From Dryocola sp032000125 (GTDB lineage Bacteria; Pseudomonadota; Gammaproteobacteria; Enterobacterales; Enterobacteriaceae), in the NCBI GenBank assembly GCA_032000125.1, contig DAMALH010000011.1, forward strand, positions 1 to 64,000: a stretch of DNA of 64,000 nucleotides. Direction: 5' to 3'. Of this stretch, positions 43,178 through 52,128 are shown piece by piece; positions within the stretch are counted from its first letter, which is position 1, and the number at the start of each line of letters is the position of its first letter. The notes under the pieces were generated by a model. The model saw only the letters and a program-made list of their open reading frames with translations, was not told the DNA's origin and did no database searches. Both the position numbers and the translations under genes were made by a program.

Positions 43178-45003
43178 TGGCCGCTCCCTTCAGCCCTGAA
43201 GCGAGCGTCATCGGGAAAGGCCAGCGCCGCCCGTTGCCGCCAGTAATCGGCCGTTGGCAGGTGATGCGTCGCGACGAGAATACGGATCAGGGAGTCCATC
43301 AGTTCCCGATCATTATGCGCCTGCAGAAAAAGGCTGGCGCGATTAACGAAATCCGTGAGTTCGGCGGGGTTACGAGTTTTATTAAAGCGCATCAGGTCAG
43401 CCACCGCCTGGTCAAATTGTACGCGCTCGTATTGTGACAGGCGATTGGGCAGTCGGGCGAGCAGCGCCTCTGCGGCAAATTGACTCTTTTCTACCTGTAA
43501 CAGGATGCGCTGACTTTGCCAGGCAGTGGACATAAACAGGGCGCCATAACTGGCGGCCAGGATTACCGCCAGTTTCTGTACCGATATCAGCCAGCGGCTT
43601 TTTGGCTTATACCTTTTTGCCAGACGCGCCGGTATTGCGATGCGTAACAGCAGGACCAGCGTCAGACCGTGTATGGCGGAGAGATAAAGCGGAAACTCGG
43701 TCATGATATGTAACCAGATCGGCAGGCTCAGGGACAGTAGCCTGCCATAGCGCTGCCACCACTGCCGGCGGCGCAGAGGCAAAAACCAAAGGGCAAGCAG
43801 TAGTCCAAACCCGGTGACGGCAATAACGCCACCCTCGGCCCAGGTCAAAAGCAGTTCATTATGCGGGTGGGTGACGGTCTCGGGCGTCAGTTTAGTTAAC
43901 CCTGCGTTGGAAAGTGCTTCGGGGTACAGGCTTTCAAAACTGCCGACGCCGTTTCCTGCCAGCGGGCGGCTTTTTATCATCAGCCAGGCTCCCTGCAACA
44001 TCTGCAGACGCCATGTGCGGGACTGCTGGCGCATGCGTTCGAGGCTAAAAATGCCTTCTGCATCGTTAACAGCGCTTGTCTGATGGGAAAACTGACCGGA
44101 TGCCTGAGGCGCGTGCAGCGCAGGGTGTGGCAAATGGCCTGGTAAAAGATATGTCGCCAGCAGTGAGCCGATGACAAGCGCCAGAGTGGTATGCCGCCAC
44201 CCTTGTAAAGGGTGACGACCGGCCAGGCTGAATATCCATAGCGCCGCTATTGCCAGCCCAGCCCCCAGAATACCGGTTCGGGAATGTGTCAAAATGAGGG
44301 CGGTCACGATCGGGAGGGTAAAGAGCACGCTTGCTCCTTTCCTCATCCATCCGGAAGCAATGCTACGTGCCGAGGTCGAGGTAATAAGCCAGACGGTGCA
44401 GGCCAGACCCGTCGCCAGAAAGGAACCCAGCAGATTAACCTGACGCAGGCCACCCAATGGGCGTCCCTGTGCCAGCAGGATATTGTAATCAAACCAGTGC
44501 ATTGCCAGTCGCGGGAAAAACAGTTGGATAAGCGCGAGTAAAGCTTCAATCACCGCTGCGCAGGCGATGAGCCTGATAAGCAGCCGGCGAGACGAGTAAT
44601 TAAGAGGGACTTGTAAAAGAAAGCAGAACAGGGCAACCAGCGCGGTTAATCCTGCCAGGCCCGGAAGCGCTTTTATTTGCCAGTGAAGAAGCGGTGTCCA
44701 GAGCAGGGGCAGCCACATCAGGCATAGTCCACAGAATGCCTGTAAGGCGACATATATTGCTCTGATGCCGCGGGCGCGTCGGATATGCCATTGCAGGCAC
44801 AGTACCCACAAGCAGATTAATATCCAGCTCAGCAAATTAGCAGGTAAATTTAGTCCGCTGCCGCCATAAACGGGCCAGGATAGATGCATTGCGAGAAGAT
44901 ATATCAGCGCCGGGATTAGCCACACTGTTTTATTGACAGATAAATAAAACCATAGCGGGTTATCGAAATCTGTTTTTTTTCCCATGCTGATAACCTTGGT
45001 CAT
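43174..45003 (-). CDS. O-antigen ligase / PglL-like oligosaccharyltransferase
   Basis: A 609-residue inner membrane protein with about 11-12 hydrophobic segments. The motifs fit the PglL branch of the Wzy/WaaL superfamily: GGLRQVNLLGSFLATG (about 184-199), THSRTG (239-244) and the periplasmic loop ending THPHNELLLTWAEGG (378-392), whose HN corresponds to the catalytic histidine region. A non-membrane C-terminal part (about 450-609) fits the extra domain of PglL proteins and is absent from ordinary WaaL (about 400 residues). It may transfer the glycan to protein or to lipid A core. First gene of the operon. A second start (44985) has a better ribosome site. Confidence 0.8.
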   Translation of the reverse strand: MTKVISMGKKTDFDNPLWFYLSVNKTVWLIPALIYLLAMHLSWPVYGGSGLNLPANLLSWILICLWVLCLQWHIRRARGIRAIYVALQAFCGLCLMWLPLLWTPLLHWQIKALPGLAGLTALVALFCFLLQVPLNYSSRRLLIRLIACAAVIEALLALIQLFFPRLAMHWFDYNILLAQGRPLGGLRQVNLLGSFLATGLACTVWLITSTSARSIASGWMRKGASVLFTLPIVTALILTHSRTGILGAGLAIAALWIFSLAGRHPLQGWRHTTLALVIGSLLATYLLPGHLPHPALHAPQASGQFSHQTSAVNDAEGIFSLERMRQQSRTWRLQMLQGAWLMIKSRPLAGNGVGSFESLYPEALSNAGLTKLTPETVTHPHNELLLTWAEGGVIAVTGFGLLLALWFLPLRRRQWWQRYGRLLSLSLPIWLHIMTEFPLYLSAIHGLTLVLLLRIAIPARLAKRYKPKSRWLISVQKLAVILAASYGALFMSTAWQSQRILLQVEKSQFAAEALLARLPNRLSQYERVQFDQAVADLMRFNKTRNPAELTDFVNRASLFLQAHNDRELMDSLIRILVATHHLPTADYWRQRAALAFPDDARFRAEGSGQ

Positions 45004-45246
45004 ATTCGAAATGGTAAGCGTTATATCCGTTGGTGGCAGGCAGTTATGAGTGCTGTTATTATCGGTTTCGCTTGTTATGGCATTTAAATAGCTGTGTGCT
45101 TTTCAGTATGTTTATGCTGGTATAGTCTAAAAAAATAGCCGTTAATCGCAGGCCAATTCTGACCGCCAGGGTCATGAAGGTAAATATTTATTATCTTAAG
45201 TGCATTGCTTAAGTTGGTGAATGGCTTACTTCAGGCGCATAACCTG

Positions 45247-45714
45247 CTAATCTTTCTCACAATAAAAGACCGGCACGTTATCTCTTATGAAGAGTAATCC
45301 ATTCGTATTTTTTTTGATCTCATAAACCTGTTTTTTATCCTTCATCAAAAAGAAGTCGGGGAAGATCAGGGCGGTAAACGTCGGGCTGGCTGTGTCATTG
45401 CCAAGCGGCATTACGCTTCTTGAGTTCATAACAATCGAACCATCATCGTTGGTGATGTCAAAGCGGATATCTTTATTAACAAAACCAACCAGCTCATTTT
45501 TTTTGAATATCGCTCCGGAATAGATAACCCGTCCCGTATTGCCTGTGAAATGGTACCTTGCGTTAATCTGCGTCGAAAGGTCGTAGTTAAAAAGGGTCAA
45601 GGAACCCCGGCACCGGTAATCATCAAGATAAGAGTCGTTAACTTTCCATTGATAGCCTGCGAAAGCGAGGCTTAAAAAGAAAATGATGCCGAGGGCAATA
45701 ATGTTTTTGTTCAT
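45247..45714 (-). CDS. FidL-like single-pass membrane protein
   Basis: A 155-residue protein with an N-terminal membrane anchor (about 5-22) and a small periplasmic domain with two cysteines (in DYRCRG and FYCEKD), likely disulfide-bonded. It starts in an ATGA overlap with the upstream ToxR/CadC-like regulator gene. Such pairs recall marT-fidL of Salmonella, where FidL is a membrane partner of unknown mechanism. The sequence resemblance is weak, so the name rests mainly on size, topology and partner. Confidence 0.6.
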   Translation of the reverse strand: MNKNIIALGIIFFLSLAFAGYQWKVNDSYLDDYRCRGSLTLFNYDLSTQINARYHFTGNTGRVIYSGAIFKKNELVGFVNKDIRFDITNDDGSIVMNSRSVMPLGNDTASPTFTALIFPDFFLMKDKKQVYEIKKNTNGLLFIRDNVPVFYCEKD

Positions 45715-46487
45715 GGCTTAATCCAGTCCTTTTCATAGTATTCAGTTGAGCAAATAAGTGCGTCAGAATGTGATGTGCCGGGGGGATATGAGCAGAATGC
45801 CAGCGAAAAGCTCACCATTCTTTCCCACTGAGTCACGAATACTTTGTCGAAACCTTTACATATCTCTTCAGATTTTCTTAACCTCTGTTGATCAAAAACT
45901 GATATTCCTGAGTCGTTGTTTACATATATTTCACAGCCTTCCGGCATCTTTTTCTCCAGCCTGTAATACTTAAACAACGTTTTTGGTGCCTCAAGTTTAT
46001 GAACCCCATAAGCTGCGTTAAAAAATATGATAATAAATGTTATAAAGACCAGGAGACATTTTCTGTTAGCGTTTTTGACCGCCAGGGGAGGAGGGGAAGC
46101 TCTGAGCGTATCGTGAGTAAAGTCTGGCTCTGCAAGGGGCTCAGTAATGGGAGAGCTAACTTTCTCGATCGATAAGGTGTTATCAATAAACCACCCTGCT
46201 CTTTTTACCGTTTTAACAATTTCCTTGTCAGGAAGGACTTCGGCAAGCGATCTGCGGATATGTGAAATATTCTGGTAAAATGCATTAGGTGAGACACTCA
46301 GGTCACGATGTTCCCAACCAATAAGCATAAGATCTTTTTGTTTTAAAATTTCCCCCTGATTTTCAATTAATCCCTGTAAACAAAGAGAGGCCGGTGAGAA
46401 AAGCGTTACTTCATTTTTGCTTTGTAAATCAATAAGCAAATTTTTTTCAGGATGAAATTCCACTCGAGAATCTATTATATAGAACAT
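45711..46487 (-). CDS. ToxR/CadC/MarT-like transmembrane transcriptional regulator
   Basis: A 258-residue protein with an N-terminal OmpR-type winged helix (about 1-105: LFSPASLCLQGLI, NISHIRRSL, IVKTVKRAGWFI), a Pro-rich linker, one membrane segment (about 143-160) and a periplasmic domain with four cysteines (185, 210, 232, 246). Such regulators sense the periplasm and bind DNA directly from the membrane. It lies between the glycan operon (same strand) and the fimbrial operon (divergent, sharing a 520-base promoter region), so the fimbrial genes are the likeliest targets. Confidence 0.83.
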   Translation of the reverse strand: MFYIIDSRVEFHPEKNLLIDLQSKNEVTLFSPASLCLQGLIENQGEILKQKDLMLIGWEHRDLSVSPNAFYQNISHIRRSLAEVLPDKEIVKTVKRAGWFIDNTLSIEKVSSPITEPLAEPDFTHDTLRASPPPLAVKNANRKCLLVFITFIIIFFNAAYGVHKLEAPKTLFKYYRLEKKMPEGCEIYVNNDSGISVFDQQRLRKSEEICKGFDKVFVTQWERMVSFSLAFCSYPPGTSHSDALICSTEYYEKDWIKP

Positions 46488-47008
46488 AATCTCTACTCTT
46501 CTTTAATATAGACAATATTTGTTCGTGTGGTTGAATAGCAATGCGTGTGGTAAAAATATTATCTCTTTCTTAAGAGAACTGAATCGGCTGGGACCATAGC
46601 ATAATGGTTATACAAAATACAACTTAAGTATAGAAAAATCTTAAACACCTAATAAATGCTAGTCCTTATTACAATATAGCGGGTAAGTAATTGCCTTTGT
46701 GACGATAATGCTGAAAATTAACCCATGGTTAAGGTGTGGGATTGTATCTACTGCTGAGGTTTTTGTATCCTGCTGAAAATAGTGGGGTTTTGGGGGTGAA
46801 TTTTAGTGGTTAAGATTGGGGTTAATGAGATAAATATTCCAGTTAAAACATCAGTATGATGCAATATGCCTACGTTCTGCTTGATAACGTTCACTATTCA
46901 TTATGATGAATAGCGGTCATCTTACGTTTGTAATAAGTAGTGGAAGACATAAGTCGAAAGTTAGCATTTGAGCGTAATTTTGAAACCCCTTTATATCAGG
47001 ATTTAACA
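46488..47008 (+). promoter_or_regulatory. Regulatory region between the MarT-like gene and the fimbrial operon
   Basis: A 521-base AT-rich spacer without a convincing gene. It contains a perfect 8-bp inverted repeat at 46894-46913 (CTATTCAT-TATG-ATGAATAG), a TTAACC...GGTTAA element around 46719-46734, and several GGTTAA/TGTGGT repeats. The 5' leader of the first pilin gene is long. I see no paired inverted repeats flanking a promoter and no recombinase gene next to it, so fim-type inversion is not supported. Confidence 0.5.
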
Positions 47009-47521
47009 ATGAGAATTAACAAAATATTATTAGCTGTGGCTATGGGAATGGGTTTGGCGTCACTTGCTCACGCGCAAGATCAGGGCCATGGTAAGGTGTA
47101 TTTTCATGGTTCTATTATTGATGCGCCATGCTCTATTGATGACGCATCGCAGAAACAGACCGTTGAACTGGGAGAGATCTCCAACGTCGCTCTGGCCGAT
47201 GGCGGCAAATCTCAGGTCAAAAACTTCGACATATTGCTGAAAGACTGCAGCCTGGCAACGGCAAAAACAGTAACCACCACCTTTACCGGCCAGGAAGGTA
47301 AAGATGGCAAGTTAGGCATTAGTGGTAGTGCTTCTGGTGCTGGTATTGTGCTGACCGATGGCGCAGGTAACAAAATCGATCTTGCCAAGCCGACTAAGGC
47401 GCAAACCCTGCAAAACGGTGATAACACGCTGAGTTTCGCCGCTTATGTACAGGGCGACGGCGCGTCTGTTACTCCGGGCGAATTCACGAGCGTTGCTGAT
47501 TTCACCTTGGCTTACCAGTAA
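47009..47521 (+). CDS. Major fimbrial subunit, MrpA/type 1 pilin family
   Basis: A 170-residue pilin with a 22-residue signal peptide (MRINKILLAVAMGMGLASLAHA). The mature N-terminus (QDQGHGKVYFHGSIIDAPCSI) resembles MR/P-type pilins; the two cysteines (DAPCSI and LKDCSL) form the usual pilin disulfide, and the C-terminus ends in the beta-zipper motif ADFTLAYQ recognised by chaperone. An open frame extends upstream, but only the ATG at 47009 gives a signal peptide. First gene of the operon and probably the shaft subunit. DsbA, encoded earlier, would be needed for folding. Confidence 0.92.
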   Translation: MRINKILLAVAMGMGLASLAHAQDQGHGKVYFHGSIIDAPCSIDDASQKQTVELGEISNVALADGGKSQVKNFDILLKDCSLATAKTVTTTFTGQEGKDGKLGISGSASGAGIVLTDGAGNKIDLAKPTKAQTLQNGDNTLSFAAYVQGDGASVTPGEFTSVADFTLAYQ

Positions 47522-47581
47522 TGCCGATGTCCCATACACGCTAATTTCCCCTGTATGGGACATCAGAAAAGGACGTGCTGA

Positions 47582-48115
47582 ATGTCGAATTTGCGTCATT
47601 TTGTGCTGCTGTTCAGCATGTTTATTTTTGGCGTCGCAGAAGCCAGTGCCACGAATCAGGGGCAGGGGCGCGTACATGTCAGGGGAAGTATTGTTGAAAC
47701 TCCCTGCGCGATTGCTACCGAAAGCCGCGACCAGAGTGTGGACATGGGCGTAACGTCCGCCAGCCTGATTGCCCGCAATGGCCAGAGTGCGCCGCAGTTT
47801 TTTCATATCCGGCTGGTGAATTGTCGGTTAGACCGCCTGAAACCAGGAGATCCAGCGTGGCGTTATTTTCAGCTCACGTTTAATGGAAAAGATGATAACG
47901 GTTCGTTTGCGCTCAATGATGGGGCAAACGGTATTGCGCTCCAGCTGACAGACAGTCAGGGTAATATTGCACATCCAAATCAGCCTCTTCCTGTCGGTGA
48001 GATAACGCCCGGAGATATGATATTGGGCTACAGCCTTCGTCTAGTTGGTAACCATCGCGATATGCAGGCGGGGAACTTTCATTCCGATCTGCGATTCATG
48101 ATGAATTATTACTAA
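47582..48115 (+). CDS. Minor fimbrial subunit
   Basis: A 177-residue pilin-fold protein with a signal peptide (about 1-22, ending EASA). The mature start, TNQGQGRVHVRGSIVETPCAI, matches the major subunit in pattern, and a pair of cysteines is present (ETPCAI, LVNCRL). It ends in FMMNYY, the chaperone donor motif. An AAAGGA ribosome site precedes the ATG. By position it resembles MrpB of Proteus, which ends or anchors the fimbria. Confidence 0.88.
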   Translation: MSNLRHFVLLFSMFIFGVAEASATNQGQGRVHVRGSIVETPCAIATESRDQSVDMGVTSASLIARNGQSAPQFFHIRLVNCRLDRLKPGDPAWRYFQLTFNGKDDNGSFALNDGANGIALQLTDSQGNIAHPNQPLPVGEITPGDMILGYSLRLVGNHRDMQAGNFHSDLRFMMNYY

Positions 48116-48194
48116 GCATGTCATTTTCGCCATCAGGTCTTTTATGTGAGGCAGGATAACTGCGCGCAATGTTTGTTATTTCCGGGATCAAATT

Positions 48195-50744
48195 ATGTCA
48201 GGGTATTTATTGGTAAACCTAAGGCCTATACAGCCCATAAAAAGGGTTGCGCTAATAACTGCCTTGTTGATGGTATTTAGTTATCGCGTGTCAGCAGAAG
48301 ATATTGAATTTAACACCGATATTCTGGATGTGCATGATAAAGCGAATATCGACCTCAGCCACTTTTCCCGCGCAGGTTATATTATGCCTGGCCGTTACAC
48401 GATGACGGTGCTGGTAAACAAAAATGAAATTACCGATCGATCTATTGAGTGGATTGTGTCGGACGATGACAAAAAAAATAGCATTCCTTGTCTCACGCCT
48501 GAGCTGGTTGCAAGCTTTGGTTTAAAAGAGTCTGTGGGGTCGAAACTGGAATGGTTTCACAATGGGCAATGCCTCGATCTGAAGTCGCTGCCGGGTACCC
48601 AAGCGCGCGGCGATCTGAATGGTCCGGTACTGTATCTGAACATGCCGCAGGCCTACCTGGAGTACCGGGCACCGAACTGGGACCCCCCCTCTCAGTGGGA
48701 TGATGGTATCGCCGGGTTACTGTTTGATTATTATACCAATGTGCAAACCCGTCATGATGAGCAGGGTGGCGATAGCCACAGCGTGAACGGGAATGGCACT
48801 ACCGGTATGAATATCGGCCCCTGGCGGGTAAGGGCTGACTGGCAGGGCCGGTTACGGCATGAGAAGAGCGGTAGTGATAGCGGCTGGGACTGGAGTCGGT
48901 TCTATGCGTTTCGCGCCCTGCGCTCGCTAGCGGCAAAACTGACTATCGGGGAAGACTCCCTCTATTCTGACATCTTCGACAGCTTCCGTTTTACCGGGGT
49001 GGGGCTGCAGTCGGATGACAAAATGCTGCCGCCTAACCTGCGCGGTTATGCGCCGGAAGTCACCGGCGTGGCGAAAACCAATGCCAAAGTCATCATCAGC
49101 CAGCAGGGCCGGGTCTTGCAGGAAGTGCAAGTCGCGGCCGGGCCATTTCGTATCCAGGATCTGAATGACATGGTGAGCGGGATGCTGGATGTCCGCGTTG
49201 AAGAGCAGGACGGAACGGTTCAGACCTTTACGGTCAACACGGCTACGGTGCCTTATCTGACCCGCCCAGGGCAGGTTCGCTATAAGCTGGCGGCCGGTCG
49301 CCCTTCCGATATGCAGCATCATACCGACGGGCCAGAATTTACCTCGGGGGAGTTTTCCTGGGGGGTGAACAATGGCTGGTCTCTCTATGGTGGGGGCGTG
49401 GGCAGTAAGGATTATCAGGCGCTGGCAGTGGGGATAGGGCGCGACTTATTAATGTTTGGTGCCATGTCATTTGATGTAACACGCTCCCGCGCCAGCCTGC
49501 CGGACAATACCGGCGTACAGCAGGGCAACTCCTATCGTCTAAGTTATTCAAAACGCTTCGACTCGACGGGTAGCCAGGTCACCTTTGCTGGCTACCGTTT
49601 CTCCGAGCGTAACTTTATGAGCATGGGCGAGTATCTCGATGCCCGGCGCAGTGGTACGCGCGTGGGCAGTAGCAAAGAGATGTACACCATCACCTTTAAC
49701 CAGCAGTTGCCTGCGTTAGGGGTAACGGCTTACTTGAACTATAACCACCAGACCTACTGGGATCGCCCGGCAAGTGACCGCTATAACCTGACGCTGTCGC
49801 GCTATTTCGACCTGGGCGAACTGCGCAACCTCAGCTTGTCGCTGACCGCCTATCGCAGCCGTTATTACAGCACGCTCGATAACGGTATGTATTTATCCCT
49901 GTCTGTACCCTGGAGCAACGGCGGTTCGCTTAGCTACAGCGGCGCAATAGACAGGGACGATATCACTCACCAGGTGGGCTATTCCGGGCACATCGGCGAC
50001 AGAGACAACTACCAGGTGAGCAGCTCGCTTACCCGTCAGGGAGAGAGCTTCAGCGGCAACTGGAGCCGTGAAGGCGATGTGGCGCAAATTGACGCCAGCG
50101 GCAGTTATATGCCGGCGCGTTATTCCGCGCTTAGCCTGAGCATGCGCGGCGGTATAACGGCAACCACGCAAGGAGCCGCTCTCCATCGCAGCAATGTGCC
50201 GGGCGGAACACGCATGCTGCTTGATACGGATGGTGTGGCGGATATTCCACTAAAAGGCTTCGGTATCGATACCCGGTCTAACTATTTTGGCAAAGCGGTT
50301 GATACCGATATCAGCGGTTTTTACCGCAGCCAAATGAGCATTGACCTGGATTCACTGCCCGACAACGCCGAGGCCATTCATTCCGTTGTCCAGGGAACGC
50401 TCACCGATGGCGCGATCGGCTATCGCAAATTCGATGTTATTGCCGGCCTGCGGGCAATGGCTGCGATCCGCATGGCCGACGGTTCATATCCGCCCTTTGG
50501 TGCGACCGTGCAGAACGAGCGAGGACAGAACACTGGCACCGTGGCTGATGACGGCGTCGTGTATCTGAGCGGAATGCAGCCCGGTGGGCATATGTGGGTG
50601 AGTTGGGATGATGATCAGCAGTGCCTGATGACGCTGCCATCCCCGCTGCCCCGCGACACGAATAACCAAATGTTGCTGCAATGCATTATTGATGCCCAGC
50701 GTAAGAAGACTGCGGCGGGCAATGATGGACATGCAGCAGACTGA
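48195..50744 (+). CDS. Fimbrial outer membrane usher protein
   Basis: The outer membrane channel that secretes and polymerises pilins delivered by the periplasmic chaperone. A signal segment (about 1-34) precedes the N-terminal chaperone-binding domain starting EFNTDILDV; then come a 24-strand barrel region with a plug domain and C-terminal domains ending with the conserved usher FGATV and C..MLLQCI pair of cysteines. Length 849 is normal for FimD/PapC/MrpC. It follows the minor pilin gene and precedes the chaperone gene. Confidence 0.95.
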   Translation: MSGYLLVNLRPIQPIKRVALITALLMVFSYRVSAEDIEFNTDILDVHDKANIDLSHFSRAGYIMPGRYTMTVLVNKNEITDRSIEWIVSDDDKKNSIPCLTPELVASFGLKESVGSKLEWFHNGQCLDLKSLPGTQARGDLNGPVLYLNMPQAYLEYRAPNWDPPSQWDDGIAGLLFDYYTNVQTRHDEQGGDSHSVNGNGTTGMNIGPWRVRADWQGRLRHEKSGSDSGWDWSRFYAFRALRSLAAKLTIGEDSLYSDIFDSFRFTGVGLQSDDKMLPPNLRGYAPEVTGVAKTNAKVIISQQGRVLQEVQVAAGPFRIQDLNDMVSGMLDVRVEEQDGTVQTFTVNTATVPYLTRPGQVRYKLAAGRPSDMQHHTDGPEFTSGEFSWGVNNGWSLYGGGVGSKDYQALAVGIGRDLLMFGAMSFDVTRSRASLPDNTGVQQGNSYRLSYSKRFDSTGSQVTFAGYRFSERNFMSMGEYLDARRSGTRVGSSKEMYTITFNQQLPALGVTAYLNYNHQTYWDRPASDRYNLTLSRYFDLGELRNLSLSLTAYRSRYYSTLDNGMYLSLSVPWSNGGSLSYSGAIDRDDITHQVGYSGHIGDRDNYQVSSSLTRQGESFSGNWSREGDVAQIDASGSYMPARYSALSLSMRGGITATTQGAALHRSNVPGGTRMLLDTDGVADIPLKGFGIDTRSNYFGKAVDTDISGFYRSQMSIDLDSLPDNAEAIHSVVQGTLTDGAIGYRKFDVIAGLRAMAAIRMADGSYPPFGATVQNERGQNTGTVADDGVVYLSGMQPGGHMWVSWDDDQQCLMTLPSPLPRDTNNQMLLQCIIDAQRKKTAAGNDGHAAD

Positions 50745-50767
50745 ATTAACCATGTACAGGTGAAACA

Positions 50768-51511
50768 ATGAACAGCAGATTTTTTTCGACTCTGAGCGCG
50801 GGTGCCTTGTGCTATGCGCTGGCTACGCCGGCGCATGCCGCTATCGCATTAGACCGAACCCGGGTGATAGTTGAAGGTGACCAGAAATCGGTTAGCCTTT
50901 CCGTGAGCAATGAGAACCCAAAACTGCCTTATTTGGCTCAGGGCTGGATTGAAGATGAAAAGGGCAACAAGATCAGTAGCCCGATGGTGGTATTGCCTCC
51001 GGTCCAGCGTGTTGAGCCAGGCGCACATAGCCAGGTGCGCATACAGACGCTGCCGGCTATCAATACGCTGCCGCAGGATCGTGAAACGCTTTACTATTTT
51101 AACCTGCGTGAAATCCCGCCGCGCAGCAACAAGCCCAATACGCTGCAGCTGGCGCTGCAAACGAGCATCAAATTATTCTTCCGCCCGAAAGCGTTGGTTG
51201 TGGATTCGTCAGTGGCTCCGTGGCAGGAAAAGATCACCCTGGTGCGTAATGGCGATCGTTATCAGGTGCGCAACCCCACGCCTTATTACGTCACTCTTAC
51301 CGAAGCAAGCACCCGGCCCGACGGTGAACCGCTTAAATCTTTTAATCCGTTGATGCTTGCGCCGCGTAGCGATGCACCTCTGGGGGTTAGCGCATCGGCA
51401 TTAGGCAGTACGCCGGTGCTGACCTATATCAATGATTATGGTGGCCGCCCGCAGCTGAAATTTAAATGTAGCGGTAACCAGTGTAGCGCTTCGCCAGTCG
51501 TTGAGAAATAA
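50768..51511 (+). CDS. Periplasmic fimbrial chaperone
   Basis: A 247-residue PapD-type chaperone with a signal peptide ending HAA (about 1-22) and two Ig-like domains. The family hallmarks are visible: ALDRTRVIVEGDQKSVSLSVSN at the mature start, the FNLREIPPRS loop of the first domain, and IKLFFRPKAL. It caps pilins by donor-strand complementation and hands them to the usher. It starts 23 bases after the usher stop. Confidence 0.95.
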   Translation: MNSRFFSTLSAGALCYALATPAHAAIALDRTRVIVEGDQKSVSLSVSNENPKLPYLAQGWIEDEKGNKISSPMVVLPPVQRVEPGAHSQVRIQTLPAINTLPQDRETLYYFNLREIPPRSNKPNTLQLALQTSIKLFFRPKALVVDSSVAPWQEKITLVRNGDRYQVRNPTPYYVTLTEASTRPDGEPLKSFNPLMLAPRSDAPLGVSASALGSTPVLTYINDYGGRPQLKFKCSGNQCSASPVVEK

Positions 51512-51533
51512 CGGGCTAAGGTGTAAGAGTGAT

Positions 51534-52103
51534 ATGAAAAACAGCATATTACGGTGTCTGGCCGGCCTGATGCTGGCCAGCACATCATTGGTTGCTCAGG
51601 CGCAAAGTATCGTTGATGGAGAGACGGGGGTTCTGCATGTCTCCGGTTCGCTCACCGAAAGCCCCTGCCGTCTGAATATGGCGTCGCTATGGCAGGCTGT
51701 CAGTCTTGGTAATACCGCCAGTGGACAGCTTCAGCAGGTTGGGGCTCAGGGGCAGCCGGTTAATATCGAACTGCAGTTGCAGGATTGCCCGTCCGGTTTG
51801 CGTGATGAGAACAGCAATAACCTGCTATGGAGCCCTCATCAGCCAGCGGTAACTGTGCGTTTCACTGCACCCGCCGACAAAACCCACCCTGAGCTATTTG
51901 CCGTTGCTGGTACCAGCGGGCTGGGGCTAAGGCTGAGAGATGCATACGGGCATGACGTGCGGCCAAACACCGATGCCATCCCATTGCTGTTAAATAATGG
52001 TCAGAATATGTTGTCCTATACCCTGACTCCGGAGCGTACGGGGGCGCCGTTAAGGGCCGGCAGCTGGCATACGCTGATCTCTTTTGGCCTTGAATATGAA
52101 TAA
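51534..52103 (+). CDS. Minor fimbrial subunit (MrpE/StfE-like)
   Basis: A 189-residue pilin-fold protein with a signal peptide (MKNSILRCLAGLMLAST... ending AQA). The mature start carries DGETGVLHVSGSLTESPCRL, a second cysteine is in LQDCPSG, and it ends LISFGLEYE, the donor-strand motif. An in-frame TTG lies 11 codons upstream but gives no signal peptide. It is coupled to the chaperone gene and its end overlaps the region before the next pilin gene. Confidence 0.85.
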   Translation: MKNSILRCLAGLMLASTSLVAQAQSIVDGETGVLHVSGSLTESPCRLNMASLWQAVSLGNTASGQLQQVGAQGQPVNIELQLQDCPSGLRDENSNNLLWSPHQPAVTVRFTAPADKTHPELFAVAGTSGLGLRLRDAYGHDVRPNTDAIPLLLNNGQNMLSYTLTPERTGAPLRAGSWHTLISFGLEYE

Positions 52104-52128
52104 GGCACGCGCGGGGGAGCGAAAAACG

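Noticed and set aside
46488..47008. Invertible fim-type switch
   Set aside because: Only a short palindrome is present; there are no separated inverted repeats around a promoter and no intact site-specific recombinase nearby.
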